Assembly (NCBI GenBank): GCA_039029535.1
Contig: JBCCFW010000006.1
Span: 1-64,000, forward strand
Length of the DNA stretch: 64,000 nt
Origin: JBCCFW01 sp039029535
GTDB lineage: Bacteria; Acidobacteriota; JBCCFW01
Direction of reading: 5' to 3'
This document shows, piece after piece, positions 22,379 through 30,540 of the stretch; the first letter of the stretch is position 1; each line of letters begins with the position of its first letter. The position numbers were made by a program, and so were the translations under genes. The notes below the pieces were generated by a model, which was not told where the DNA came from, ran no database searches, and worked only from the letters and a program-made list of their open reading frames with translations.

Positions 22379-22693
22379 TCAGCCGGCCAGCTTGACCAAG
22401 ATGTCACCGTCCTCGACCCGCACCTCGTGAGGCGTCACGCAGCTCCCGCTCCCGTCGGCCGACTCGCCGTCGTCGATGCGGAAGGTCCAGCCGTGCCACG
22501 AGCAGACCACGAGGTCACCCTCGCAAAAGCCTTCGGACAATGGGGCTCCGGCGTGCGGACAGTTGTCATCGAGCGCGTCGATGCGCTCGCCACGTCGGAA
22601 CAACACGATGCGTCGCTCTCCCACCACGACGGAGGCCATGCCCCCGTCCTTGAGCTCATCGAGCTTCGCGACCCTCTGGTAATCTTCGCTCAC
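22379..22693 (-). CDS. Rieske [2Fe-2S] ferredoxin-like protein
   Basis: The 104-residue soluble protein has both Rieske cluster-binding boxes: CPHAGAPLSEG (Cys45/His47 region) and CSWHGWTF (Cys64/His67 region). Length and lack of a membrane anchor fit the NirD / biphenyl-dioxygenase-ferredoxin type of small electron carrier. The partner oxygenase or reductase is not in this window. It starts with GTG at 22693, with GGGGGA upstream. It is divergent from the CPBP protease gene. Confidence 0.93.
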   Translation of the reverse strand: MSEDYQRVAKLDELKDGGMASVVVGERRIVLFRRGERIDALDDNCPHAGAPLSEGFCEGDLVVCSWHGWTFRIDDGESADGSGSCVTPHEVRVEDGDILVKLAG

Positions 22694-22766
22694 GTCATCC
22701 CCCGGGCGTTCGAGGTCCCGTTCCCAACAATCTTAACCTCGCACGCAACCTGCCACCGGCCTCGTC

Positions 22767-23489
22767 TTGCGTCTCCAAGCCCTGCGCGACTACGCCCTCG
22801 CGACGCGGGCCCCCTTCCACTCCCTGCTGACCGTGGCACCGCTCGTGCTCTTGCACGCGCTGTTGACCTGGTTGTTCCAGCCCCTCGTCCGCTCGTCGGC
22901 AGCAGCCTGGCTGCAAGCGCCGCTCGTGCACCTGGGGCTCCAGCCCTGGGAGGCCGCGGCGACGCTGTCGGCGCTGCTGGCCTTGCTCGCCCTCGTGCTC
23001 TCGCGGCGCGAGCTCCGTCGTGGCGAGCTCGAGCCTCGGCTGGGGCTCGTTCCCGCCTCGTGGCTGGAGGGCTCGCTCTGGGGCCTGGCCCTCCACTGGG
23101 CCGTGAACCTCCGCGTGGGTCGTCCGCCGCCGGAGTCCGACGGCCTGGGTCCCGGCGACTCCCTGTGCCTCGCTCTGGGAGCGGGCATCTACGAGGAGCT
23201 GCTGTTTCGCGTGTTGCTCTACGGTCTCGTGCTGAGCGGGATCCGCCTGCTGCTCCCGTCGCCGCGGGGGGCGGAGCGACCGTCCTGGTTGCAGGTCGGC
23301 CTGGCGGTCATCGTCACGTCGCTCGCGTTCGCGTTGGCCCATCACCTCGGTGAGGAGCCCATCACCTGGCATGCCGTGAGCTTCCGCTTCCTCGCCGCGC
23401 TCTACCTCACGACGCTCTACGCCCTGCGGGGCTTGGGCATCGCGGTCACGGCGCACGCCGCCTACGACGTGCTGGTCGGCTGGAGCTGA
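22767..23489 (+). CDS. CPBP-family (CAAX protease-like) intramembrane metalloprotease
   Basis: The 240-residue protein has several membrane segments, for example LLTVAPLVLLHALLTWLF, AATLSALLALLALVL and LQVGLAVIVTSLAFALAHH. The family's active-site motifs are present: motif 1 GIYEELLFR, motif 2 ALAHHL and motif 3 TAHAAYDVL. Relatives cleave prenylated or bacteriocin-like peptides, or act in membrane signalling. The substrate here is unknown. The only plausible start in frame is a TTG at 22767 with no clear ribosome-binding site, so the N-terminus is uncertain. The next gene (an HPr-kinase-like protein) begins 35 nt downstream and is probably co-transcribed. Confidence 0.85.
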   Translation: MRLQALRDYALATRAPFHSLLTVAPLVLLHALLTWLFQPLVRSSAAAWLQAPLVHLGLQPWEAAATLSALLALLALVLSRRELRRGELEPRLGLVPASWLEGSLWGLALHWAVNLRVGRPPPESDGLGPGDSLCLALGAGIYEELLFRVLLYGLVLSGIRLLLPSPRGAERPSWLQVGLAVIVTSLAFALAHHLGEEPITWHAVSFRFLAALYLTTLYALRGLGIAVTAHAAYDVLVGWS

Positions 23490-23524
23490 GCGGGGCCGAC
23501 GAGCCCGAACGGTAGGATCGCGTC

Positions 23525-24385
23525 GTGTCGAGCCCCACGAACGATCCCGAGCTCCCCCGAGCGGAGCTTTCGGTCACCTTCGAGGTGGCGGGAGTCCGGG
23601 TCCGTCTCGATCGCTTCCCCGTCGCGGCGTCGTTCCTCGAGGAGCACTACCCGGGCTTCCACGTGGTCGACGGGGCTGACGACGTCCAGCTCGTCGTGAG
23701 CTGCTCCCTCCGCCTGGGCGAAGCCGTGATTCCCCTGCCCAAGGACGGTTCTCCGGCGCTCGTGCCGGTCGACGTCGACGGGGGTCGCCTCCTCACGCGC
23801 TCCCACTTCCACGAGGCCATGCTCGACCTCGCGGCAGGCCACGGCGAAGCCTGCTTCACGACCCTCGGCCCTCACCATTTCCGCATGTCACTCGAAAACT
23901 TGCTCCGGGTGACCTTCGCCAATCTCTTGTTGGAGCGTCGGGCTTGCCTCGTGCATGCGGCGGCGCTGGTCGACGGCGACATCGCGCACGTGCTCTTCGG
24001 CCTGTCGGGCAGCGGGAAGAGTCGGCTGGTCGAGCTGGTGCCGGAGCGACCGACCCTGTCGGACGACCTCGTGGTCCTGCAGGTCGACGAGGCCGAAGCA
24101 GCCTGGTCGGAGCGCGTGCCCTTCTACGGCGAGCACCCACCGACCGAGCGTCGCGGCGGACGGTATCGAGTGGCCACCTTGTCGGCCCTGGAGCGCGGCG
24201 ACACGCACCGCCGCGAGCCCCTTCCCCGCCCGCTTCAGGTGGCCCGCCTCCGCGCCTGCCTCCCCTTCCTCGACCCCACCGACCCCCGCCCCCTCGACCT
24301 CGTCCGCCAGCTCACGGAGTCACTCGACCCGAAGCGTCTCGTGTTCGCGGACGACGCCGGCTTCTGGGACTTGCTGAACGAATAG
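23525..24385 (+). CDS. HPr-kinase-like P-loop protein
   Basis: This 286-residue soluble protein resembles the C-terminal kinase domain of HprK: VHAAALVDGD, then the P-loop GLSGSGKSRL (159-168), then LSDDLVVL (178-185), which corresponds to the ISDD metal-binding box. The N-terminal 140 residues are not the canonical HprK N-domain. There is no ptsH or other PTS gene nearby, so it is better read as one of the HprK-related stand-alone kinases of unknown substrate. It starts at GTG 23525 and ends in TAG. Immediately past its end begins a repeat-bearing convergent gap. Confidence 0.72.
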   Translation: MSSPTNDPELPRAELSVTFEVAGVRVRLDRFPVAASFLEEHYPGFHVVDGADDVQLVVSCSLRLGEAVIPLPKDGSPALVPVDVDGGRLLTRSHFHEAMLDLAAGHGEACFTTLGPHHFRMSLENLLRVTFANLLLERRACLVHAAALVDGDIAHVLFGLSGSGKSRLVELVPERPTLSDDLVVLQVDEAEAAWSERVPFYGEHPPTERRGGRYRVATLSALERGDTHRREPLPRPLQVARLRACLPFLDPTDPRPLDLVRQLTESLDPKRLVFADDAGFWDLLNE

Positions 24386-24657
24386 CAACAGCTCCACTCC
24401 CAAACTCACCTCACCCGCCGGAGCGGATTTCGTTCCGTGGGAAGCGTGATGCGACGCCTACGCTCGGCGAGCAACACGGACGAGACGATCAACCACCCGA
24501 GCGACTTGTTCCCCTGACCAATCGCACCATTCCGCCGGAGCGGAATTCGTCTCGTGGCAAGGAAACGAGCTGCGACGCCTACGCCTTGGTAGGCGAGTAG
24601 CTCGATGACGCAGCCACGGGGCGAAGGACGCCCGGCCTCCCACCCGCGAAGGCGAGG
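24386..24657. repeat. Convergent intergenic gap with two copies of a dispersed hairpin repeat
   Basis: No gene is seen here. Two imperfect copies of a 55-75-bp unit start CCGCCGGAGCGGA at 24415 and 24532 and share TGCGACGCCTACGC. The second copy folds as a nested hairpin: CGAGCT (24566-24571) with AGCTCG (24599-24604) outside, and GCCTAC (24577-24582) with GTAGGC (24589-24594) inside. The GCGACGCCTAC...GTAGGCGAG core recurs near 32316, so this belongs to the same repeat family as the other two arrays. Confidence 0.75.
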
Positions 24658-26358
24658 CTACGAAGCTGGCTCAACGCCGCGGAAGACATCTTGGACCCTC
24701 GGCGAGAAGAACCGCGGATCCAACTTCAGATCAGCCTTCTTGGCGAGCGCAAGCCCCCAGACTTCGCGTGCTCGACTCAGGTCTGCGTCGTCACCGCGGA
24801 GCAGTCCCCGGGTGGCATGAGCGGAGGCGAGCACGGCCAGCACGTCGGCGCCGTGGGAGTCGGCCTGCCCTTGGAGAGCAGAGATGCTGCCGCTGAAGTC
24901 GCCCTCGAAGTAGGCGCGGAGCCCGGCGACCAGGGCGTTGGAGCCCGACACCTTGAGGCGGAGCTCGGCGAGATCCGGATGACCCGGGAACTTCTTGGCG
25001 AGCTGATCGACCTGCGTGGCCGCCTGCTTGCTGGCGCCGTTGTCGATGAGCACGTTGATCGCGGCGATCTTCCCGGAGACCTCCGTCTCTCTCTCACGCT
25101 GATCGTCGAGGAGACTGCGGACCTCGGTGCCGAGACCGCCGTCGAGCTTGCGCGCCTCCTCGGCGCGGGCCTTGGCCTCGCCGAAGCGGCCCTCGAGACT
25201 CGCGCTGCGTGCGCTGGAGAGCGCCTTGCTCGCTCGCTGCCCCTGGGACGCGATGGTCTCCTTCAGGGCGTTGACCGCGGTGCTCTGGGAGCCGTCGGCC
25301 AGGGCGGCGTCCTCGGCCGCCTGACGCGCCTTCGCCAGCGAGCCCTTCTTCAGGTGCGACTGCGCCTGTCGGAGCAGCGAAGCCGCGCGCTCCGCCTTGC
25401 TCGGTCCGCTCGTGACGGGCGGCGGGTCCGGATCGCGACGCGGTGGCGGGTCGTTGGAGACGACCTGGCTGGCGCGACGCCGGGCGCTCTCGATCTCGCC
25501 CTGGAGGCTGCGGACGCGATCCCGGAGGCCGGCGTCGAGGTCGCGAGCGCGGCGCGCGAGACGGTCGGCCTCGTCGAATCGCTTCCGGTCCATGGCCGAA
25601 CGGGCGTCGGTCAGGGCGCGCTGGGCGGCGCGCTGATCGTCTTGCACCGCGGAGAGCAGCGAGCGAGCCGCGCTGCTGTTCGGGTCGACCGCGAGGACTT
25701 CCTGGAGCAAGCCCTCGGCTCGAGCGAGCTGGGCGCCGGACTTCTCGCCACGCGCCTGCTGGAGCTTGTTGGAGAGCTGCTGATCGACGGCGGCGAGGAC
25801 GCGGCTGGCCAGCGACTCCGACGGCTTGCGGGACAGGACACTCATCGCCATCCGACGAGCGCCGGCGAGGTCACCGCGGTCGAGGGCCGACTGCGCTCGC
25901 TCGGCCTCGGGATCCGGACCGGAGGGAGGCGGCGGCGGCGCGCCCCCACCGGAGCTTCCGCCACCGGAGGCTGCGGCGCTGCGGCCCTGGTTGATGAGGA
26001 CCCGCAGGCCTCCGGCGGTGCCGCGGAGGTCGGAGGTGAGCTTGGTGCCGTCGGCGCGATCGAGCGCCGTCTTGGCGGCGTCCCAGTCCTTGAGCTCGAC
26101 CAGGGCCTGCGCGAGCCGGAGGCTCGGGAAGTACTCGATGAAGGTGGCCCCCTTGCGGAAGCGGCCTTCCTTGCCGTCGAGCGACAGCGCGGTCTGGAAC
26201 TGATCGCGGGCGGTGACGGGGTCGCCGCCGTTGAGGGCATCGAGACCGGTGTCGTAGGCCTTCTTGGCCTTCTTGTTGATGGCCCAGGCATCGGTGGCGA
26301 GCGACGTCGTCAGGAGCAACGCCACGAGGGGCAGGATGCGCGCCATGGTCGTCCTCAT
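24658..26358 (-). CDS. Exported TPR/coiled-coil protein, partner of the Ser/Thr kinase
   Basis: The 566-residue protein begins with a signal peptide (ARILPLVALLLTTSLATDAWA). TPR-like helices follow (AYDTGLDALNGGDPVTARDQ, SLRLAQALVELKDWDAA), then a Pro/Gly-rich break at about residues 130-150. A series of helical, Ala/Arg-rich repeats comes next, interrupted by a second Pro-rich hinge (DPPPRRDPDPPPV). The C-terminus (LDPRFFSPRVQDVFRG) ends the TPR part. The start overlaps the kinase stop as ATGA, so the two are translationally coupled. A periplasmic scaffold or sensor tied to the membrane-bound kinase is a reasonable inference. Direct evidence for the contact is absent. Confidence 0.8.
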   Translation of the reverse strand: MRTTMARILPLVALLLTTSLATDAWAINKKAKKAYDTGLDALNGGDPVTARDQFQTALSLDGKEGRFRKGATFIEYFPSLRLAQALVELKDWDAAKTALDRADGTKLTSDLRGTAGGLRVLINQGRSAAASGGGSSGGGAPPPPPSGPDPEAERAQSALDRGDLAGARRMAMSVLSRKPSESLASRVLAAVDQQLSNKLQQARGEKSGAQLARAEGLLQEVLAVDPNSSAARSLLSAVQDDQRAAQRALTDARSAMDRKRFDEADRLARRARDLDAGLRDRVRSLQGEIESARRRASQVVSNDPPPRRDPDPPPVTSGPSKAERAASLLRQAQSHLKKGSLAKARQAAEDAALADGSQSTAVNALKETIASQGQRASKALSSARSASLEGRFGEAKARAEEARKLDGGLGTEVRSLLDDQRERETEVSGKIAAINVLIDNGASKQAATQVDQLAKKFPGHPDLAELRLKVSGSNALVAGLRAYFEGDFSGSISALQGQADSHGADVLAVLASAHATRGLLRGDDADLSRAREVWGLALAKKADLKLDPRFFSPRVQDVFRGVEPAS

Positions 26359-27824
26359 GATTCGGAGGCCAGGACCGCGCTGATCGCCGAGCCGGGCTCG
26401 AAGCCGCTCAGCGTGCGCCGGATGAGCTGGTCACTTCCCGGGCTCACGTCGAAGCTGATGACGTCGCGGAGGTCGAGCGCCGGGTTGCTGACCTCCATCC
26501 GGTAGCTGCCCGGAGGCAGGCTCAGACGCACGGGCGTGTTGCTCTCGTCGAGAGCGATCTCGCTGGCCGCACCTTGATCGGTGCGCTGGAGACTGTCGAT
26601 GTGGGCCCAGGGGGCGATGAGCACGTCGACCGAGACCGGGTCGGCGTTGACCACCGGCGGTGGGTCGGACCCGCCACCTCCCCCGCCCTTGGGGCCGAGG
26701 AAGAACCAGCCGGCCGCGATCAGGCCGATCGCGGCTGCGACTCCGATGAAGACCGGCAGCTTGCTCTTGGCGGGAGCTGCGGCCGCAGACGCGCCCGCTC
26801 CGCCAGCGGGAGCTCCGCCGACCACCGTCCCGGCGGCCGGTGCCGCACCCGCCCGATCGCTCTTCGATTCGCCGACCTGGACGGTGTCGGCTCCCGGCGA
26901 CGGCATCGGTCCGGCCTGGGTGGCGGCAGCGACGTCGCTGGCGGAGATCTCGGTGGTGGCGTCTTCCTCGCCGACCTCGGCGGCAGCGCTGACCGCGGCG
27001 CCGGGCTGGGGCTTGCCCGCCCAGGCGCGCAGGTCGCGGGCCATCTCCGAGATGTCCTGGTAGCGCTGGTCCAGGTCCTTGGCCATCGCCTTGCGGATGA
27101 TCCGCTCGATCTCGGCCGGGACGTCGAGAGAGAGCGAATCGAAGGACGGCGGCTCCTTGAAGACGACGTTGTAGATCACCGAGGTGATCGAGTCGGCCGT
27201 GAACGGCTTGCTGCGGCTGAGCAGCTCGTAGAAGACCACGCCAGCCGCGAAGATGTCGGTGCGTTGGTCGACCGCCTTGCCCTGAATCTGCTCGGGCGAC
27301 ATGTAATCGGGCGTGCCGATGACCATGCCCGTCGCCGTCAGGTTCGTGGACTCCATCTTGGCGACGCCGAAGTCCATGACCTTGACGCGCCCGTCGTCGC
27401 AGACGTGGATGTTGGCGGGCTTGATGTCGCGGTGGACGATCTTCCGGGCGTGGGCATAAGCCAGGCCGTCGCACACCTGGATGAGGATGTCGACGGCCTC
27501 GTCGACGGGCAGCCGCTTCTTGCGCTCGACGTAGTCCTTGAGGTCTTCGCCGACGAGGAGCTCCATGGCGATGTACGGAACGCCCTGCTCCTCGCCCAGG
27601 TCGTAGACCACGACGATGTTGGCGTGGTCGATGGCGGCGACCGCCCGGGCCTCGTGGATGAAGCGCTGCTTCATCTCCTCGGTGACGTCGCTCCCGGTGA
27701 TGACCTTGATGGCCACCTGACGCCCGAGCAGGGGATCCTCGCCGCGATAGACGAGCCCCATCGCACCCTGGCCGAGGGTCCCCAGGATGTTGTACTTGCC
27801 GATCTTCTTGACGTCCTTGTCCAT
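26355..27824 (-). CDS. PknB-type transmembrane Ser/Thr protein kinase
   Basis: The 489-residue protein has a full Hanks-type kinase domain at residues 8-270: LGQGAMGLVY (P-loop), VAIKVI (catalytic Lys), HRDIKPANIHV (catalytic loop), DFGVAKME, GTPDYMSPEQ and DIFAAGVVFYELL. A Pro/Ala/Gly-rich juxtamembrane region follows. One membrane helix (LPVFIGVAAAIGLIAAGWFFL) is at about residues 352-372, and a PEGA-like extracytoplasmic domain (SLPPGSYRMEVSNPALDLRD) ends the protein. It should phosphorylate cytoplasmic proteins in response to an envelope signal. The exported TPR protein encoded in an ATGA overlap is its probable partner. Divergent from it lies the HATPase-STAS-mla operon. Confidence 0.95.
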   Translation of the reverse strand: MDKDVKKIGKYNILGTLGQGAMGLVYRGEDPLLGRQVAIKVITGSDVTEEMKQRFIHEARAVAAIDHANIVVVYDLGEEQGVPYIAMELLVGEDLKDYVERKKRLPVDEAVDILIQVCDGLAYAHARKIVHRDIKPANIHVCDDGRVKVMDFGVAKMESTNLTATGMVIGTPDYMSPEQIQGKAVDQRTDIFAAGVVFYELLSRSKPFTADSITSVIYNVVFKEPPSFDSLSLDVPAEIERIIRKAMAKDLDQRYQDISEMARDLRAWAGKPQPGAAVSAAAEVGEEDATTEISASDVAAATQAGPMPSPGADTVQVGESKSDRAGAAPAAGTVVGGAPAGGAGASAAAAPAKSKLPVFIGVAAAIGLIAAGWFFLGPKGGGGGGSDPPPVVNADPVSVDVLIAPWAHIDSLQRTDQGAASEIALDESNTPVRLSLPPGSYRMEVSNPALDLRDVISFDVSPGSDQLIRRTLSGFEPGSAISAVLASES

Positions 27825-28063
27825 GTCGGCAACGTCTCTTCAGCTCCGGGGGGACCCGGTCTCACCCCACCTGAGGAGACCCTCTCGACGCCCCACGCCC
27901 GGCCCGGATCGAGACGGCCATCATGTCACCCCCCCACGCCGGCTCCAAGTGCCGAGCCAGCCCCGCCCGGACCGGCAAGCCCCCTAGTTCGTGTAGGATG
28001 CCCGCAGCGTCCAGGGGCCAGCAGTCGCCGGCAACACCGGCCTCCCCCCTCCCGCGGACCGCG
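27825..28063. promoter_or_regulatory. Divergent intergenic region, kinase and HATPase operon
   Basis: A 239-bp gap holds the start regions of the PknB-like gene (minus) and the HATPase gene (plus). No convincing -35/-10 pair was recognised. An ATG at 27998, preceded by GGATG, could extend the HATPase gene upstream. Confidence 0.4.
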
Positions 28064-28576
28064 ATGAACGCAGCCCCCCCTCCAGACGGCATTTGCCTCG
28101 TCTTCCGAAGCTCCCCACGCATGCTCTGCGTGGTCCGAGCGGCGGTGCGACAGTTCTTGGCCCAGGCCTCCTTCGACGAGGGGCTCACCGAGCGCGTGAC
28201 GCTGGCCATCGACGAGTCGTGCACCAACGTCATCCGGCACGGCTACCAGGGCTGCGAGGACGGCCTCATGGAGCTCACGCTCGGGATCGCAGAGCGCTCC
28301 GGCAGGAGTCGACAGCTCGAGATCCGCCTGGCCGACGAGGCCTGCAAGGCCCCCTCGGAGGCCATGAAGGCCCCGGCGCCATCGGCCCCCACGACGCCCG
28401 GGGGCCTGGGCCTGCACTTCATCCACGAGGTCATGGACGAGGTCTGCTTCGACGAGAACGTCGAGCGTGGCAACGTCCTGATCCTGCGGCTCGGCTGCCC
28501 CGAGGCGGCCGAGCCCAACGACGGGGCCCGCGCCAGCTCGGGCTCGGACCAGGGACCAGGAGGCTCCTCATGCTGA
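28064..28576 (+). CDS. RsbW/SpoIIAB-like HATPase with altered ATP-binding box
   Basis: The 170-residue product (from the ATG at 28064) is a GHKL-type ATPase domain of the anti-sigma-factor class. The N-box reads LAIDESCTNVIRHGY, matching RsbW. The G1 box reads LADEACKAPSEAM where the family has DxGxG, and TPGGLGLHFIHEVMDEV gives the G2 region. Loss of the G1 glycines makes ATP binding uncertain. The next gene encodes a STAS antagonist and overlaps it by 7 nt, as in partner-switch pairs. No sigma factor is adjacent. Instead the operon continues into mlaE, mlaF and mlaD. An upstream ATG (27998) is an alternative start. Confidence 0.82.
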   Translation: MNAAPPPDGICLVFRSSPRMLCVVRAAVRQFLAQASFDEGLTERVTLAIDESCTNVIRHGYQGCEDGLMELTLGIAERSGRSRQLEIRLADEACKAPSEAMKAPAPSAPTTPGGLGLHFIHEVMDEVCFDENVERGNVLILRLGCPEAAEPNDGARASSGSDQGPGGSSC

Positions 28577-28905
28577 AGGTGGACCGCCGCGAGGTGGACG
28601 CGGCCACGGTGATCGCGGTCGAGGGCGAGGTCGACCTCTACTCCTCCCCGCAGATGCGCGAGGCACTCCTCGCCGCCATCAAGGCCGGCAGCGCCCGGGT
28701 CGTCGTGGACCTGACCGGCGTCAGTTACATGGACTCGTCCGGCATCGCGACCCTGGTCGAGGCCCTCGGCGGCCTGCGTGAGAAGGGCCGTGCGCTGGTG
28801 CTTGCCGGGCTGCGCCCCCGGGTCCGCGAGGTCTTCGAGATCGCCAAGCTCCAGACCGTCTTCACCCTGGCCGAGTCGGTCGACGCGGCCCTGGCGGACG
28901 GCTGA
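28570..28905 (+). CDS. STAS-domain protein (anti-sigma antagonist / MlaB-like)
   Basis: The 111-residue single STAS domain has VIAVEGEVDLYSSPQMREAL, RVVVDLTGVSYMDSSGIATL (with the phosphorylatable Ser of the DSSG motif) and GLRPRVREVFEIAKL. By sequence it resembles SpoIIAA/RsbV antagonists, and the preceding HATPase is their usual kinase partner. By position, directly before mlaE, it also fits MlaB, the STAS subunit bound to the MlaFE transporter. The two roles cannot be told apart here, and a shared one is possible. AGGAGG lies 6 nt before the ATG. Confidence 0.88.
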   Translation: MLKVDRREVDAATVIAVEGEVDLYSSPQMREALLAAIKAGSARVVVDLTGVSYMDSSGIATLVEALGGLREKGRALVLAGLRPRVREVFEIAKLQTVFTLAESVDAALADG

Positions 28906-28915
28906 GCGAGAGACC

Positions 28916-29713
28916 GTGCTCACCAACGCCCTGGGAGGCACCGGTCGGACGGTGCTCGGCCTGTTCCGCGGAACGGGCTCGCTGACCCTGTTGGGTCTCC
29001 GGATGACGGGCGTGCTGCTGCGCTCGGTCTTGCCGGGGGCGCCGTTTCGTCGGATCACCATCCTCCAGCAGGCGGCGGCCATGGGCATCGGCGCCCTCCC
29101 CATCGTCACGCTCATCTCCTGGATGATGGGTCTCATCCTGGCGTTCCAAGCGGCCTACCAGCTCGGCCGCCTCGGCATGGAGAGCTACGTGGCCGATCTC
29201 GTGGCGGTCTCCATGACCCGCGAGCTCGGCCCGGTCATCACGGCCATCGTCGTGGCCGGCCGGAGCGGCTCGGCGGTCGCTGCCGAGATCGCGACCATGA
29301 AGATCCAGGAAGAGCTCGACGCCCTCCAGGTCATGGGGGTCTCGATCCAGTCGTTCCTCATCGCGCCGAAGCTAGCCGCGATGGTGCTCTGCCTGCCCTT
29401 GCTCACCGCCTGGGCCGACCTCATCTCCATCCTCGGCGGCCTGGCCTGTGCAGCCGTGGTCCTCGACATCCCGGCGGTGGCCTACCTCGAGCGGACGCAG
29501 GAGTCGCTCTACATGCTCGACTTCCTGTCCGGGCTCGCGAAGGCCGGTGTCTTCGGCGTGCTCATCGTGACGGTGGGCGTCTGGTGCGGGCTCAACGTCG
29601 AAGGCGGCGCCGCCGGCGTGGGCCGCGCGACGACGCGGGCGGTGGTGCTCGGGATCTTCTGCGTCATCCTTGCCGACCTCGTGGCCACCGGCCTCTTCTA
29701 CGCCCTGGCATGA
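28916..29713 (+). CDS. mlaE: MlaE-family lipid ABC transporter permease
   Basis: This inner-membrane permease (265 residues) belongs to the MlaFEDB-type phospholipid transporter. Family signatures include QAAAMGIGALPIVTLISWMMG, AFQAAYQLGRLGMESYVADL, TRELGPVITAIVVAGRSGSA and AAEIATMKIQEELDALQVMG, followed by several membrane helices to the C-terminus. The GTG at 28916 is chosen because it follows the STAS stop by 10 nt and precedes the conserved start of the fold. The stop overlaps mlaF by ATGA. Confidence 0.95.
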   Translation: MLTNALGGTGRTVLGLFRGTGSLTLLGLRMTGVLLRSVLPGAPFRRITILQQAAAMGIGALPIVTLISWMMGLILAFQAAYQLGRLGMESYVADLVAVSMTRELGPVITAIVVAGRSGSAVAAEIATMKIQEELDALQVMGVSIQSFLIAPKLAAMVLCLPLLTAWADLISILGGLACAAVVLDIPAVAYLERTQESLYMLDFLSGLAKAGVFGVLIVTVGVWCGLNVEGGAAGVGRATTRAVVLGIFCVILADLVATGLFYALA

Positions 29714-30513
29714 GCGACGCGACCTCCTCTCCTCTCGTGGTCGAGAACCTGCGGGTCGCCTACGGCGATCGCGTCATCCTCGACGGGATCGACTTCGCCC
29801 TCCGCAAGCACGAGGTGCTGGTCATCCTCGGCCCGTCGGGCTGTGGCAAATCCACCCTGCTGCGCACGCTCATCGGCCTGGTCGAGCCGGCTCGAGGGCG
29901 TGCCCTTCTCCTCGGTCAGGACCTCCGAGACCTCCCGCGCGACGAGCGTCGGGAGCTCCTGCGCGAGATCGGCGTGGCGTTCCAGGGCTCGGCCTTGCTC
30001 GGCTCGCTCACCGTGGGCGAGAACGTCGCCTTGCCACTGCGTGAGCACACGCAACTCGACCCCAACACCATCGAGATCATGACCCGGCTCAAGCTCGGTC
30101 AGGTGGGTCTGCCCAAGGCGGAGAACCTCTACCCCGACCAACTCTCCGGGGGCATGAAGAAGCGCGCCGGCATCGCCCGCGCGCTGGCCATGGATCCGAA
30201 GCTGCTCTTCCTCGACGAGCCGTCGGCGGGGCTCGATCCGATCACCTCGGCCAGTCTCGACCAGCTCCTCAAGCAGCTCGCGTCCTCGCTCGATCTCACC
30301 ACCGTGGTGGTCACGCACGAGCTGGAGTCGGCCTTCGACATCGCCGACCGCATGCTCATGCTCCACGCCGGCAAGGTGCTCGCCCTCGGGACCCCCGACG
30401 AGCTCCGACGCAACGAGGACCCTCGGGTCCGTCAGTTCCTCGATCGCCTCCCCGATCCCGAGCAGGCCCCGTCCGAGGGACTGGTCGAACGTCTCACCCG
30501 TGGTTCGCAGTAG
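29710..30513 (+). CDS. mlaF: MlaF-family ABC transporter ATPase
   Basis: This cytoplasmic ATPase (267 residues) drives the Mla lipid transporter. Walker A is GPSGCGKST, the signature is LSGGMKKRAGIARAL, Walker B is LLFLDEPSAGLD, and the H-loop is VVVTHELES. The EQLSGGMKKR form of the signature is characteristic of MlaF/MCE ATPases. The C-terminal tail includes PRVRQFLDRLPD, typical of the family. It overlaps mlaE by 4 nt. Confidence 0.95.
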   Translation: MSDATSSPLVVENLRVAYGDRVILDGIDFALRKHEVLVILGPSGCGKSTLLRTLIGLVEPARGRALLLGQDLRDLPRDERRELLREIGVAFQGSALLGSLTVGENVALPLREHTQLDPNTIEIMTRLKLGQVGLPKAENLYPDQLSGGMKKRAGIARALAMDPKLLFLDEPSAGLDPITSASLDQLLKQLASSLDLTTVVVTHELESAFDIADRMLMLHAGKVLALGTPDELRRNEDPRVRQFLDRLPDPEQAPSEGLVERLTRGSQ

Positions 30514-30540
30514 GATTCCCCTCCTCATCGGAGCGAAGTC

